Shown here: in pieces, positions 18,551-26,773 of the stretch | Numbering within the stretch: the first letter of the stretch is position 1 | Layout: every line of letters starts with the position of its first letter | DNA from: Clostridiales bacterium Firm_14 | Lineage (GTDB): Bacteria; Bacillota; Clostridia; Saccharofermentanales; Saccharofermentanaceae | Assembly: GCA_001604135.1 (NCBI GenBank) | Contig: LVAT01000009.1 | Coordinates: 62,001 to 126,000, forward strand | Direction: 5' to 3' | Length of the DNA: 64,000 nt | The notes under the pieces: generated by a model | What the model was told of the DNA's origin: nothing | Database searches by the model: none | Seen by the model: the letters and a program-made list of their open reading frames with translations, nothing else | Made by a program: the position numbers and the translations under genes

Positions 18551-18586
18551 AAAGCCCCTACCTTTAAAACGGCGGGGCTTTGTTTT
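18551..18586 (+). terminator. Terminator after the charged membrane-protein gene
   Basis: AAAGCCCC (18551-18558) and GGGGCTTT (18574-18581) form an 8-bp stem, followed by GTTTT. It separates the 17020 gene from the transhydrogenase operon. Confidence 0.75.
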
Positions 18587-18648
18587 ATACTTTGAAAGTT
18601 AGAGTGTTTTTCGAGCTCGAACAATCCAAGTCATTAAGAGGTATGCAA

Positions 18649-19776
18649 ATGAAGAAAGTTCTGGTATGCAAGGAAAGTCTGCCTGCCGAGACACGCGTTG
18701 CCGTTATCCCCGATGACATCAAGAAGCTCACCGGTATGGGCTTCGAGTTCACGGTCGTAAGCGGCGCAGGTCTTAAGAGCGGCTTTAAAGATGCGGATTA
18801 CGAACAAGCCGGCGCCAAGATCATCGCTGATGAGAAAGATGGTCTGAAGGACGCTGAGATTGTTGTCAGGATCCTCAAGCCCGATTCTGCTGACGGAATG
18901 AACCCTGATACGGTTCACATCAGCTTCTTAGATCCTTTCAATGAGAAGGAACTTCTCAATGGTTTTGCCAAGAACAACATTCAGGCAGTATCCCTCGAGA
19001 TGATCCCCAGAACGACCCTCGCTCAGAAGATGGACGTTCAGTCTTCACAGACATCACTCGCAGGCTACGTTGCAGTCCTTAACGCTGCAGCACGTATGCC
19101 CAAGATCCTCCCGATGATGGTTACGCCTGCAGGAACTATCAATCCTGCAAGAGTATTCGTTATCGGCGTTGGCGTTGCAGGTCTCCAGGCTATCGCTACT
19201 GCGAAAAGACTCGGCGCACGTGTTGACGCTTTCGATACAAGACCGGTAGTTGAAGAGCAGGTTAAGTCCCTTGGCGCCAACTTCGTCAAGATTGACTTGG
19301 GCGAGATGGGCCAGACAGCCCAGGGCTATGCCAAGGAGCTCACTCCCGAGCAGATCGCCAAGCAGCAGGAAGCTCAGGCTAAGGTCTGCGAAAAGGCTAA
19401 TATCGTTATCACGACCGCTAAGGTCTTCGGCCGCAAGGCACCTGTCCTCATCAAGAAGGACGTAATCGACAGAATGCAGCCCGGCGCCATCATCGTTGAT
19501 ATGGCTGTTTCCACAGGCGGTAACGTCGAGGGCTCAGATCCCACTAAGGAAGTCGTCACGGATAATGGCGTAGTCATCCTCCCCGGTGACGAACTCCAGC
19601 GTCAGGTACCTTGGGACGCTTCCAAGATGCTCTCAGGCAATATCTCCGCATTCCTTACACACTTCTACAACAAGGAGACAAAGGAATTCGAAGTTAAGTT
19701 GTCCGATGAGATCATGAAGGGATGCCTCCTCACACAGGGCGGCGCCATCATCCACGAAAGATTTAAGGAGGCTTAA
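18649..19776 (+). CDS. pntAA: NAD(P) transhydrogenase alpha subunit, part 1
   Basis: The NAD(H)-binding domain I of proton-translocating transhydrogenase (375 residues, normal for the split form). It has the AlaDH/PNT N-terminal fold (VLVCKESLPAETRVAV), a Rossmann motif FVIGVGVAGLQAIATAKRLG near 170-190, and the mobile-loop region around GYAKELTPEQIAKQ. Together with PntAB and PntB it transfers hydride between NADH and NADP+ while moving protons across the membrane. AAGAGG 7 nt upstream supports the ATG at 18649 over an in-frame ATG two codons earlier. It is first in a three-gene operon and follows a terminator. Confidence 0.95.
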   Translation: MKKVLVCKESLPAETRVAVIPDDIKKLTGMGFEFTVVSGAGLKSGFKDADYEQAGAKIIADEKDGLKDAEIVVRILKPDSADGMNPDTVHISFLDPFNEKELLNGFAKNNIQAVSLEMIPRTTLAQKMDVQSSQTSLAGYVAVLNAAARMPKILPMMVTPAGTINPARVFVIGVGVAGLQAIATAKRLGARVDAFDTRPVVEEQVKSLGANFVKIDLGEMGQTAQGYAKELTPEQIAKQQEAQAKVCEKANIVITTAKVFGRKAPVLIKKDVIDRMQPGAIIVDMAVSTGGNVEGSDPTKEVVTDNGVVILPGDELQRQVPWDASKMLSGNISAFLTHFYNKETKEFEVKLSDEIMKGCLLTQGGAIIHERFKEA

Positions 19777-19779
19777 TAT

Positions 19780-20094
19780 ATGGAGATTACCACTGATGTA
19801 ATTATGCTCTTGATCTTCGTATTCATCATCGCCGCTTACTTAGGCGTCGAGCTTATCTCGAAGGTCCCTTCACAGCTTCATACCCCTCTCATGAGCGGTA
19901 CGAACGCTATCTCCGGTATCACCATCGTTGGTGCCATCGCTGCCTGCGCCATCAATGCTTCAGGCAATCACGTTTTCGGAATCATTCTCGGAACAGTCGC
20001 TATATTCTTCGCTACGGTTAACGTTATCGGCGGATATTTCGTAACCGACAGAATGCTCGCGATGTTCAAGAAGAAGGAGGCACCTAAGAAATGA
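19780..20094 (+). CDS. pntAB: NAD(P) transhydrogenase alpha subunit, part 2
   Basis: A 104-residue membrane protein with three to four helices: the membrane part of the alpha subunit, encoded separately as in many non-enterobacterial transhydrogenases. The segment ELISKVPSQLHTPLMSGTNA is typical of the family. The ribosome site GGAGG lies at the end of pntAA, three nucleotides separate the genes, and the stop overlaps the pntB start (ATGA). Length and gene order are normal. Confidence 0.93.
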   Translation: MEITTDVIMLLIFVFIIAAYLGVELISKVPSQLHTPLMSGTNAISGITIVGAIAACAINASGNHVFGIILGTVAIFFATVNVIGGYFVTDRMLAMFKKKEAPKK

Positions 20095-21482
20095 GCGATT
20101 ATATTTGTATAGTCCTTTACATGATCTCTTGTGTCCTCTTCATTATGGGCATCAAGAAACTCGGAAAAGCTGATACCGCACGTAAGGGTAACCTCTACTC
20201 CTCAGTCGGTATGCTCATCGCAGTTGTATCCGTCCTTATCTCACAGGACGTTATCGATGGCGGATGGCTGTCATACCTCCTCATCGTTCTCGCTATCGCA
20301 GGCGGAAGCGTTGTAGGCTTCATCTGGGCTAAGAAGGTCGAGATGACCGGCATGCCCCAGCTCGTTGCCCTCTTCAACGGCTTCGGCGGTCTCTCATCAA
20401 TGCTCGTAGCTGTCTCCCAGTACACGGCAGGTGTTACTGAGGACTGGTTTACGGCTCTCACATTAGGCCTCACGATTCTCATCGGTGCAGTTGCTTTCAC
20501 AGGTTCACTCATCGCTTGGGGCAAGCTCGCCGGCCTTAAGATGTTCAAGAAGAATATTTCGATCCCCGGCAAGAACTTCATCAACGCAGGAATCCTGGTT
20601 ATTGCTGCTGTCGGAATCCTTTTCCTTTGCATCTCACCTGACGGAGGCCTTGGCCTTGCAGGTGTCATCATCACAACAGTTGCTTCCTTGATCTTAGGCG
20701 TTACGCTCGTTATCACGATCGGCGGCGGCGATATGCCTGTTATCATCTCTTTCCTTAACGCACTCTCAGGTCTTGCTGCTGCATTCGCTGGCTTCCCTAT
20801 CGGCAACACGGTACTCATCGTATCCGGCTGCTTGGTTGGTGCTTCCGGCGTCATCCTTACACTCATCATGTGCAAGGCTATGAACAAGACATTCGCTTCC
20901 CTCCTCTTCAAGACAACAAAGAAGAAGGCTTCTTCAGCTACCGGCGAACACAAGGAACCCAAGTCCATGTCTGTTGAGGACGCATTCCTTATCCTCGAAG
21001 CTGCAAAGAGCGTTGTATTCATCCCCGGTTACGGCATGGCTGTCGCTCAGGCTCAGCACGCTGTTAAGGAGCTCTGCGACGTTTTGGAAGAGAACGGCTG
21101 CGAAGTCAACTTTGCCATCCACCCCGTTGCAGGACGTATGCCGGGTCACATGAACGTACTCCTCGCTGAGGCTAACGTTCCTTACGAGCAGCTCAAGACA
21201 GCTGACGAAATGAACCCTCAGATGCCTAACACAGACATCGCTATCGTCATCGGCGCTAACGACGTTGTTAACCCTGCAGCTATCAACGATGAGTCATCAC
21301 CTCTCTACGGTATGCCTATCGTTAATGCTTACGAGGCACGCACGGTATTCGTCCTCAAGCGTGGTCAGGGTACAGGCTTCTCCGGCATCGAGAACCCGCT
21401 CTTCACGATGGATAACACCGTCATGATCTACGGCGATGCTAAGCAGACAGTTTCCCAGCTCGTTGTCGAGTTCGAGAACTAA
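20091..21482 (+). CDS. pntB: NAD(P) transhydrogenase beta subunit
   Basis: A 463-residue protein with about nine membrane helices (residues 1-265; includes the conserved LVALFNGFGGLSSMLVA segment) and a cytoplasmic NADP(H)-binding domain III (about 285-463). The latter has GYGMAVAQAQHAVKEL, IHPVAGRMPGHMNVLLAEA and DIAIVIGANDVVNPAA. With PntAA/PntAB it completes the proton-coupled transhydrogenase. All nucleotide-site motifs appear intact, so the enzyme should be active. It is followed by a terminator that ends the operon. Confidence 0.95.
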   Translation: MSDYICIVLYMISCVLFIMGIKKLGKADTARKGNLYSSVGMLIAVVSVLISQDVIDGGWLSYLLIVLAIAGGSVVGFIWAKKVEMTGMPQLVALFNGFGGLSSMLVAVSQYTAGVTEDWFTALTLGLTILIGAVAFTGSLIAWGKLAGLKMFKKNISIPGKNFINAGILVIAAVGILFLCISPDGGLGLAGVIITTVASLILGVTLVITIGGGDMPVIISFLNALSGLAAAFAGFPIGNTVLIVSGCLVGASGVILTLIMCKAMNKTFASLLFKTTKKKASSATGEHKEPKSMSVEDAFLILEAAKSVVFIPGYGMAVAQAQHAVKELCDVLEENGCEVNFAIHPVAGRMPGHMNVLLAEANVPYEQLKTADEMNPQMPNTDIAIVIGANDVVNPAAINDESSPLYGMPIVNAYEARTVFVLKRGQGTGFSGIENPLFTMDNTVMIYGDAKQTVSQLVVEFEN

Positions 21483-21511
21483 AGATTTACAACAGATCAA
21501 AAACTAGAAAG

Positions 21512-21547
21512 GAGCCGCCTCAACAGGGGCGGCTCTTTAATCTTTTT
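21512..21547 (+). terminator. Terminator of the pnt operon
   Basis: GAGCCGCC (21512-21519) and GGCGGCTC (21528-21535) form a perfect 8-bp stem, followed by TTTAATCTTTTTT. It overlaps the end of the convergent PAP2-like gene. Confidence 0.85.
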
Positions 21548-22208
21548 TCACCGGCTTTATGACAAAGCAGATAACGATCAGAACGGGAATAAAGATAACG
21601 AATGCAGAGATGACATCTATTATCGAATGCTGCTTGATGAACATCGTCGAGAGAACGATAAGAACGCAGAGGACGTCGCTTGCGATGAGAAGGAGCTTCT
21701 TATCCTTGAATGCGAAATGAATGCCTGCAGCAACTGCCAGAGCATCGTAAACATGGAGGCTCGGCAATACGTCCGTGGGGGTGTCGATGGAATGAAGATA
21801 TAAGATACAGTCCATGAATATGTTTTCGCGTTCGGGAAGCTGCGCTCTGAGCTCCAATGCATTGGGATATGCGAGCGAGATGATGATGAACAAAGTCATG
21901 CCCGTCATGAGCATGAATGAAGTCTTGCGGGAGATCCTGCGGCTTCTGATGGCGATGGCGATCATGCCGGCGCAAAGGTAAGGAAGCCAGAGTGCATAAG
22001 GGATGATGAAGACTTCGATAACGGGGATCATGTCATCGATTGCCGTGTGGATGATGTGGAAATTACCGCCGTGATCAAGGCCTTCCACCCAGAAGAAGGT
22101 GGGCATATAGACGACCATGTATATGGCCATCGGGAGCAGGGTCACGACGACATAAAGGATCTTCTTTATAAGGATCTTATTCTCAGCAGTTTCCAAAACC
22201 ATTTCCAT
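21537..22208 (-). CDS. PAP2-superfamily membrane phosphatase-like protein
   Basis: About 223 residues with five to six membrane helices. It retains the PAP2/inositolphosphotransferase signature: DVLPSLHVYDALAV (PSxH) and, one helix later, KQHSIIDVISA (H with D downstream). These give the catalytic His pair of lipid phosphatases and phosphotransferases acting on the outer membrane face. The substrate could be a polyprenyl or phosphatidic lipid and is not identifiable. The longest frame starts at 22262, but TATAAT sits immediately before it, so I place the start at an ATG at 22208 (22202 is also possible). No strong ribosome site is seen at any of these. Confidence 0.65.
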   Translation of the reverse strand: MEMVLETAENKILIKKILYVVVTLLPMAIYMVVYMPTFFWVEGLDHGGNFHIIHTAIDDMIPVIEVFIIPYALWLPYLCAGMIAIAIRSRRISRKTSFMLMTGMTLFIIISLAYPNALELRAQLPERENIFMDCILYLHSIDTPTDVLPSLHVYDALAVAAGIHFAFKDKKLLLIASDVLCVLIVLSTMFIKQHSIIDVISAFVIFIPVLIVICFVIKPVKKD

Positions 22209-22262
22209 CCAAAGTGATATGCGGAGCGCTACGGTATGGGATAACCCGTAAACACTCCGCAT

Positions 22263-22268
22263 ATTATA
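22263..22268 (-). promoter_or_regulatory. Probable -10 element for the PAP2-like gene
   Basis: TATAAT on the minus strand, directly before ATGCGG. Its position argues against starting translation at 22262. The -35 region is poor. Confidence 0.4.
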
Positions 22269-22348
22269 ACCCGTGGAAGGCTGATTAAAAGACTGATTTT
22301 TACTACATTTTTAAGTGCAGCAGCGCTGATCTTACTATGACACCTGCC

Positions 22349-23656
22349 TCAAACCTGATTGACCGTTCCGATGAAGACCGGAGTCATTGTTTTTACGTCT
22401 ACGATCGCATAAACGTACGGTCTGTCGCAGAATATCTCTTTGCTTACAGATTCAATGGTCTCGCCCTTGGTACGCACTGTTACTGCCGTTGCGGCAGAAG
22501 CCTTTGTGCCGATATTGTCGACTTCGATATGAGTCTTGTGGATTACCCTTGAAACATACAGGTCGCCGGGTTTGCCCGAAATGCCGGAGAGGTCAGCTTT
22601 TCCCTCTTCGAAGATATCGGTTACGCCGAGATTCATAAGCGTATCGTTTGCCAGGAAGCTGAAATCAGACTTGAACTCAGGCATTTTTGTGACGGTCAGT
22701 CCGCTTTGTACGCCGTCTTCTACAAGCGCTTTGTAATCTTCATATGTGAAGTTCTTTGCGAACTCGTTGGCACTGATGCTCTCATCTTTGGGAAGGATCG
22801 CAAGGAAAGCATACTGTCCGCCCGTATACATCTTCTTGAAGGCTGTCGCCTTATCGCTCTCGTAATAGACGTTAAATTTGTCGTTAAGGAAGACAACCTC
22901 CTGCGTGCTGCCGTCTGATCTGCGGAATTCACCGTCACGGATCTGGGAGTTGTCATATCTGTCTTCCCACTTCGCATCGAATGAGATTGCATTTACGAGC
23001 ACCATTACCGTACGGGGCTTTAATTCATCAATGATCTCGGGGATCATGTGGTTGGTCTTCTTGTCGACCCAGGAATTTATCTCAGAAGGCGTCTTCTCGT
23101 TAAAATCCGTGACCGTGTACTCAGCAAGGAATGTCTCGCGTATATACTTCACGTAATCCATATTGACGTTGTCGCCCAGCAGCGCACCGTTATTCCAGAC
23201 AGCATTCGCACAGGAGAAATCAATATCCTTGGCATTGTTGATCTTGTCCATCATCGAAGCTGCATAAGCCTGCTGTGTAAGAGGTCCCTGCCCCTTCGCG
23301 AAAAGGTTCGTCAGCTGGTCCAATGTCTCGCCCTTTGCTCCTGCAGCAACCATATCGAGCGCCATCATGATCGATGCCGGCGAGATCATCACGTTGCCGT
23401 CGCCGCCGTTGTCCTTAAGCGTCTGGCTGAAGAGCTCGAAGCAGTATCTGTTGTACTCGGAATCCATCAGCGCCTGATCATATCCGGTCTTGCCGACCTC
23501 ATCAAAAGCGATCTCTGCCTTTATCTGGGGATCACCTACAAGACTGTGCCCGGAAGGCGCAGGAGCAGTATTATTTGATGAGCAGCCTCCGAGAAGCAGC
23601 GTTGCAGCCATTATTCCCGTCATAACCTTAATGTCTTTTTTGGAACAGAATTTCAT
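22349..23656 (-). CDS. Lipoprotein serpin 1 (predicted P1 Lys)
   Basis: A 435-residue serine-protease inhibitor. A signal peptide ends in LLLGGC, so the mature protein is lipid-anchored outside the cell. The serpin core (about 60-435) has NVMISPASIMMALDMVAAGAKGET, MVLVNAISFDAKWEDRY and the C-terminal DRPYVYAIVD. The reactive-loop hinge reads GTKASAATAV, with the small residues needed for loop insertion, so it should be inhibitory. Counting from the hinge Gly as P15 places Lys at P1, suggesting a trypsin-like target. GGAGG precedes the ATG at 23656. It follows its paralogue by 37 nt and is co-transcribed. The P1 register is inferred. Confidence 0.88.
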   Translation of the reverse strand: MKFCSKKDIKVMTGIMAATLLLGGCSSNNTAPAPSGHSLVGDPQIKAEIAFDEVGKTGYDQALMDSEYNRYCFELFSQTLKDNGGDGNVMISPASIMMALDMVAAGAKGETLDQLTNLFAKGQGPLTQQAYAASMMDKINNAKDIDFSCANAVWNNGALLGDNVNMDYVKYIRETFLAEYTVTDFNEKTPSEINSWVDKKTNHMIPEIIDELKPRTVMVLVNAISFDAKWEDRYDNSQIRDGEFRRSDGSTQEVVFLNDKFNVYYESDKATAFKKMYTGGQYAFLAILPKDESISANEFAKNFTYEDYKALVEDGVQSGLTVTKMPEFKSDFSFLANDTLMNLGVTDIFEEGKADLSGISGKPGDLYVSRVIHKTHIEVDNIGTKASAATAVTVRTKGETIESVSKEIFCDRPYVYAIVDVKTMTPVFIGTVNQV

Positions 23657-23693
23657 TTTCAAATCCTCCGTCAATGTTTTCGAGATCAGGGGA

Positions 23694-24989
23694 TCAAACC
23701 TCGTTGACCGTACCCATGAAGATCGGAGCCATTGTATTTACGTCTACGATAGCATAAACAAAAGGCCTGTCACAGTTTACGACCTTATATTCAGGCTCCT
23801 GCATTGCCATTGCATTCTCAACCGTCAGTACCGTTACAGCGGCAGCCTTAGTTCCGTGTCTGTCAACTTCGATGTGAGTCTTGTGAATGGCCTTCGATAC
23901 GACTAAGTCACCCTGTTTGCCTGCGATGCCGGAGAGGTCAGCCTTGTTGACGTCAAATACATCGCTGACGCCCAATGCCTTAAGGGGTTCGTTGATCATT
24001 ATCTCAAAATCGGACTTGAACTCAGGCATTCTGGAATGAACGTCGTATTCCGTTGTAACGCTCTTTATGAACTTCTCATAATCTTCGGCAGTAAAGTTCT
24101 TCGCAAACTCGTTGGCATTGATGCTCTCATCCGAAGGAAGGATCGCGAGGAATGCATACTCGCCGCCCTTATAAGTCTTCATGAAACCAGTTGCCTTCTC
24201 GGTCTCGAAATATCTTCCTGTCGTATCGCTTAAGAATGCCGCATTCAGCTCCTTGCCGTCAGCCATGGTAAATACGCCGTCATTGATCTGGCTGTCTTCG
24301 TATTCATCTTCCCACTTGCCGATAAAGGAGATGGCATTAACAAGGACCATGACTGTCTTAGGATCAAGCGACTGTACGGCTTTCCCGATCATCTTGTCAG
24401 TATGTTCGTAGATCCAGCTGTTGATCTCATCAGGTGTCTTATCGTCAAAGACAGTGAGCTTATATTCTGCAAGGAATGTTTCCTTAACGTAGTCAACATA
24501 CTCGACATTGACTTTGTTTCCCAGCATAGTCTCGTTATTCCAGATGGCGTTTGCGCATGTGAAATGAACGTCCCTGCTGTTGTTGATCTTATCCATGAGA
24601 GACGCCGCATAAGCCTGCTGTGTAAGAGGTCCCTGTCCTTTTGCGAAAAGGTCCGTCAGCTGCTGTAATGAATCTCCCTTTGCGCCTGCTGCAACCATGT
24701 CGAGCGCCATCATGATCGATGCCGGTGAGATCATTACGTTGCCTTCTCCGCCGTATTCCCTTACCGTCTCGCTGAAAATGTTGCAGCAATAATTCCTGTA
24801 AAGGGCATTCAGCTCATCTTCATCATATTTTGTATCAGTGACCTTGCTCAAGTTGATCTCGGTCTTTATGTTCGGATCATTTTCGAGCGGCTTCTCCTTA
24901 GCCTTGCCGATCGAACATCCTCCGAGAAGCATGGAAGCTGCCAACGCTCCGGTGATGAATTTAATGTCTTTATTTGAGCAGATCTTCAT
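23694..24989 (-). CDS. Lipoprotein serpin 2 (predicted P1 Ala)
   Basis: A 431-residue paralogue of the downstream serpin. It has a lipoprotein signal (MLLGGC), the serpin core GNVMISPASIMMALDMVAAGAKGD and DRPFVYAIVD at the C-terminus. The hinge is GTKAAAVTVL, slightly bulkier than in its neighbour. Counting Gly as P15 gives Ala at P1, predicting an elastase-like rather than trypsin-like target. The two proteins share long stretches (GQGPLTQQAYAAS) but differ sharply in the reactive loop. AGGAGGA is 8 nt upstream. First gene of the two-gene operon, it lies behind an ECF-type promoter (25029-25062) that is almost identical to the one before the ECF sigma gene. Confidence 0.88.
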   Translation of the reverse strand: MKICSNKDIKFITGALAASMLLGGCSIGKAKEKPLENDPNIKTEINLSKVTDTKYDEDELNALYRNYCCNIFSETVREYGGEGNVMISPASIMMALDMVAAGAKGDSLQQLTDLFAKGQGPLTQQAYAASLMDKINNSRDVHFTCANAIWNNETMLGNKVNVEYVDYVKETFLAEYKLTVFDDKTPDEINSWIYEHTDKMIGKAVQSLDPKTVMVLVNAISFIGKWEDEYEDSQINDGVFTMADGKELNAAFLSDTTGRYFETEKATGFMKTYKGGEYAFLAILPSDESINANEFAKNFTAEDYEKFIKSVTTEYDVHSRMPEFKSDFEIMINEPLKALGVSDVFDVNKADLSGIAGKQGDLVVSKAIHKTHIEVDRHGTKAAAVTVLTVENAMAMQEPEYKVVNCDRPFVYAIVDVNTMAPIFMGTVNEV

Positions 24990-25028
24990 GTTGTATTCCT
25001 CCTAATTATCCGTTTGATTTGCTTTATG

Positions 25029-25062
25029 CCCTGTAAACAGATAAACGCCCGGAAATGTTGCA
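25029..25062 (-). promoter_or_regulatory. ECF-type promoter of the serpin operon
   Basis: On the minus strand: TGCAACATTTCC (25062-25051), 8 nt, then ATCTGTTTACAGGG (25042-25029), about 40 nt before the serpin ATG. The same two blocks with identical spacing precede the ECF sigma gene at 32199-32232. The AAC-containing -35 block and long defined spacing are typical of ECF promoters. Confidence 0.75.
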
Positions 25063-25103
25063 CCTTGCAGCCTAATTAATTCTGCACAACCAAAGATGCC
25101 GCA

Positions 25104-25129
25104 ATCTGTCCTCTGACAGATGCTATAAT
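25104..25129 (+). promoter_or_regulatory. -10 element with an overlapping operator-like palindrome, TlpA operon
   Basis: ATCTGTC-CTCT-GACAGAT (25104-25121) is a perfect 7-bp inverted repeat ending 2 nt before TATAAT (25124-25129). Its position in the spacer of the promoter would suit repressor binding. The start codon is at 25164. Confidence 0.55.
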
Positions 25130-25163
25130 ATCCACGCACTAATACACATTTATGGAGATTATT

Positions 25164-25751
25164 ATGAAAAAGATCCTCTCAATATTACTTTGCGCGGTCA
25201 TGGCTTTATCGGCCGCGTCATGCGGTTCATCCGCCCCTTCGATAGAAACCAAGTCCGGCAAAGACAAGGATAAGACTGAAGAAACCACTGAAGAATTTAC
25301 CGCCCCGTCTGCAACAGACGGAGACTTCACTCCGGAGTTCACTTTCTCTACCACAGACAGAGACGGAAACACCTGGGACGAGAGCGCTTTTGCTTCCAAT
25401 AAGATCACCATGATCAACTTCTGGGAACCCTGGTGCGGCCCTTGCTGCGAAGAGATCCCTGCCCTGGAGCGCCTCTACGAGACCTACAAAGATCAGGGCT
25501 TCCAGATCCTCGGCGTATATTCCGAGACAACGATGGAAAACGAAGTCGACGGCATCAAGGATGACGGCAAGGTCAGCTACCCCTTCCTTCACTACGATTC
25601 TGTTTTCGACCAGTTTCAGACAGGCTACGTGCCCACAACGATCTTCGTTGACAGCTACGGCCATGTCATTACTATAGATGGTGAGAGAGCCGTCATCGGT
25701 TCAAGATCATACGAAGACTGGGAAAAGATAATCAAGCCGCTTTTGGGATAA
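25164..25751 (+). CDS. TlpA/ResA-like thioredoxin lipoprotein
   Basis: A 195-residue extracytoplasmic thiol-disulfide protein. A signal peptide ends at SAASC (C20), probably lipid-modified. After a Thr/Glu-rich linker, a thioredoxin fold (about 55-195) carries the active site WCGPC (C91, C94) in NFWEPWCGPCCEEIPAL, and the cis-Pro region VPTTIFVD. TlpA/ResA proteins reduce disulfides in exported proteins. TGGAGAT lies before the ATG. The CD1871A-type microgene begins 1 nt after the stop and the 4Fe-4S membrane gene follows. The likely role is transfer of electrons across the membrane to outside thiols, with the polyferredoxin as source (inference). Confidence 0.85.
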   Translation: MKKILSILLCAVMALSAASCGSSAPSIETKSGKDKDKTEETTEEFTAPSATDGDFTPEFTFSTTDRDGNTWDESAFASNKITMINFWEPWCGPCCEEIPALERLYETYKDQGFQILGVYSETTMENEVDGIKDDGKVSYPFLHYDSVFDQFQTGYVPTTIFVDSYGHVITIDGERAVIGSRSYEDWEKIIKPLLG

Positions 25752-25752
25752 C

Positions 25753-25890
25753 ATGCGCAAACGCATCATAACATTTTCGCTTATCGGTATCGGCGTGATC
25801 CTCATCATCGTGGGGATCGCTCTTAAGCAGCCCGATTCCGTTTTCGCGAAAGCGGCAAGGATCTGCATGGAGTGTGTCGGCATTGGCTAA
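25753..25890 (+). CDS. CD1871A-type microprotein with membrane helix and CxxC
   Basis: A 45-residue protein. It has a basic N-terminus (MRKRI), one membrane helix (about 6-24) and a short tail with CMEC before VGIG at the end. Size, helix and C-terminal CxxC match the small CD1871A family of Clostridia, which sits beside 4Fe-4S membrane proteins as here. It starts 1 nt after the TlpA-like stop and overlaps the start of the next gene by 8 nt, so all three are coupled. A thiol or metal relay role is likely but unproven. Confidence 0.75.
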   Translation: MRKRIITFSLIGIGVILIIVGIALKQPDSVFAKAARICMECVGIG

Positions 25891-26722
25891 GAAATGGGTA
25901 AGACATTCCATCCAGGCAGTTGCGACCCTGGTCCAGAACGCAAACTTCAAAGGCTTCTTCGAAGGCAGGATCTACCAGGGCCCCGCCAAATCTATCTGCG
26001 TTCCCGGCCTCAACTGCTATTCCTGCCCCGGCGCCATCGGCGCCTGCCCCGTCGGCTCTTTGCAGACCTACTTAAGCGGCCTCAAATTCAAGGTGCCCTA
26101 CTACGTGGTCGGCATCCTGATCTTCGTCGGCGCCCTTATCGGCCGCGCAGTCTGCGGCTTCCTGTGCCCGTTCGGCTTTTTGCAGGACCTCCTCTACAAG
26201 ATCCCGTTCTTCAAGAAAAACGAATTCAAGCTCGACAAATATCTTCGCTGCTTCAAGTATGTGGTGCTTGCGGCTTTTGTAGTGCTCCTGCCCTTCTGCT
26301 TCAAGCAGACACCCTTCTTCTGCAAATATATCTGCCCGTCAGGAACCGTCGCAGGCATCTGGCTTGCCGCAGCTGACAAACAGGTCGCAGGCCAGCTCGG
26401 CCCTTTGTTCTCATTAAAGCTAGTAATCCTCGGCCTGATACTTGTCGCCAGCCTCATCATCTACAGGCCATTCTGCAAATACATCTGCCCGCTTGGAGCG
26501 CTCTACGGTTTTTTTAACAAGATCGCTCTCTACCGCATGCATCTGGACACCTCCAAGTGCGTCGGCTGCAGCGCCTGCGCCAAGGCATGCAAAATGAATA
26601 TCAACCCGTCAGTTACGCCCAACAGCTGCGAGTGCATCCGCTGCGGAGACTGCGTAAATGTATGCCCGCACAAGGCGCTGAAGATGGGCGTCAGAGCGAA
26701 TGGTTCTGATAAGAAAGCTTGA
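25883..26722 (+). CDS. 4Fe-4S polyferredoxin-like membrane protein (NapH/CcoG type)
   Basis: A 279-residue membrane protein with about five helices and many Cys motifs. It has an N-terminal CYSCPGAIGACPVG, three CxxxCP motifs after helices (CGFLCPFG, CKYICPSG, CKYICPLG), and a C-terminal double 4Fe-4S ferredoxin domain (CVGCSACAKACKM and CIRCGDCVNVCPH). This NapH-like pattern fits membrane electron transfer. I prefer a TTG start at 25883: GGAG ends 10 nt upstream, and MAKKWVR is a plausible N-terminus; a GTG at 25874 is too close to that site. The gene overlaps the microgene stop. Context suggests it feeds electrons to the TlpA-like thioredoxin. Confidence 0.85.
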   Translation: MAKKWVRHSIQAVATLVQNANFKGFFEGRIYQGPAKSICVPGLNCYSCPGAIGACPVGSLQTYLSGLKFKVPYYVVGILIFVGALIGRAVCGFLCPFGFLQDLLYKIPFFKKNEFKLDKYLRCFKYVVLAAFVVLLPFCFKQTPFFCKYICPSGTVAGIWLAAADKQVAGQLGPLFSLKLVILGLILVASLIIYRPFCKYICPLGALYGFFNKIALYRMHLDTSKCVGCSACAKACKMNINPSVTPNSCECIRCGDCVNVCPHKALKMGVRANGSDKKA

Positions 26723-26773
26723 GATCAGGCTTTTCGAGCTCAAAATGTAAACACAACAGTCAGCCGGGTTCAT

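Noticed and set aside
20195-21022. Open frame opposite pntB
   Set aside because: pntB has full family motifs on the other strand; the antisense product has none.
22209-22262. Longer start for the PAP2-like gene
   Set aside because: The ATG directly follows TATAAT, so it would precede the transcript start.
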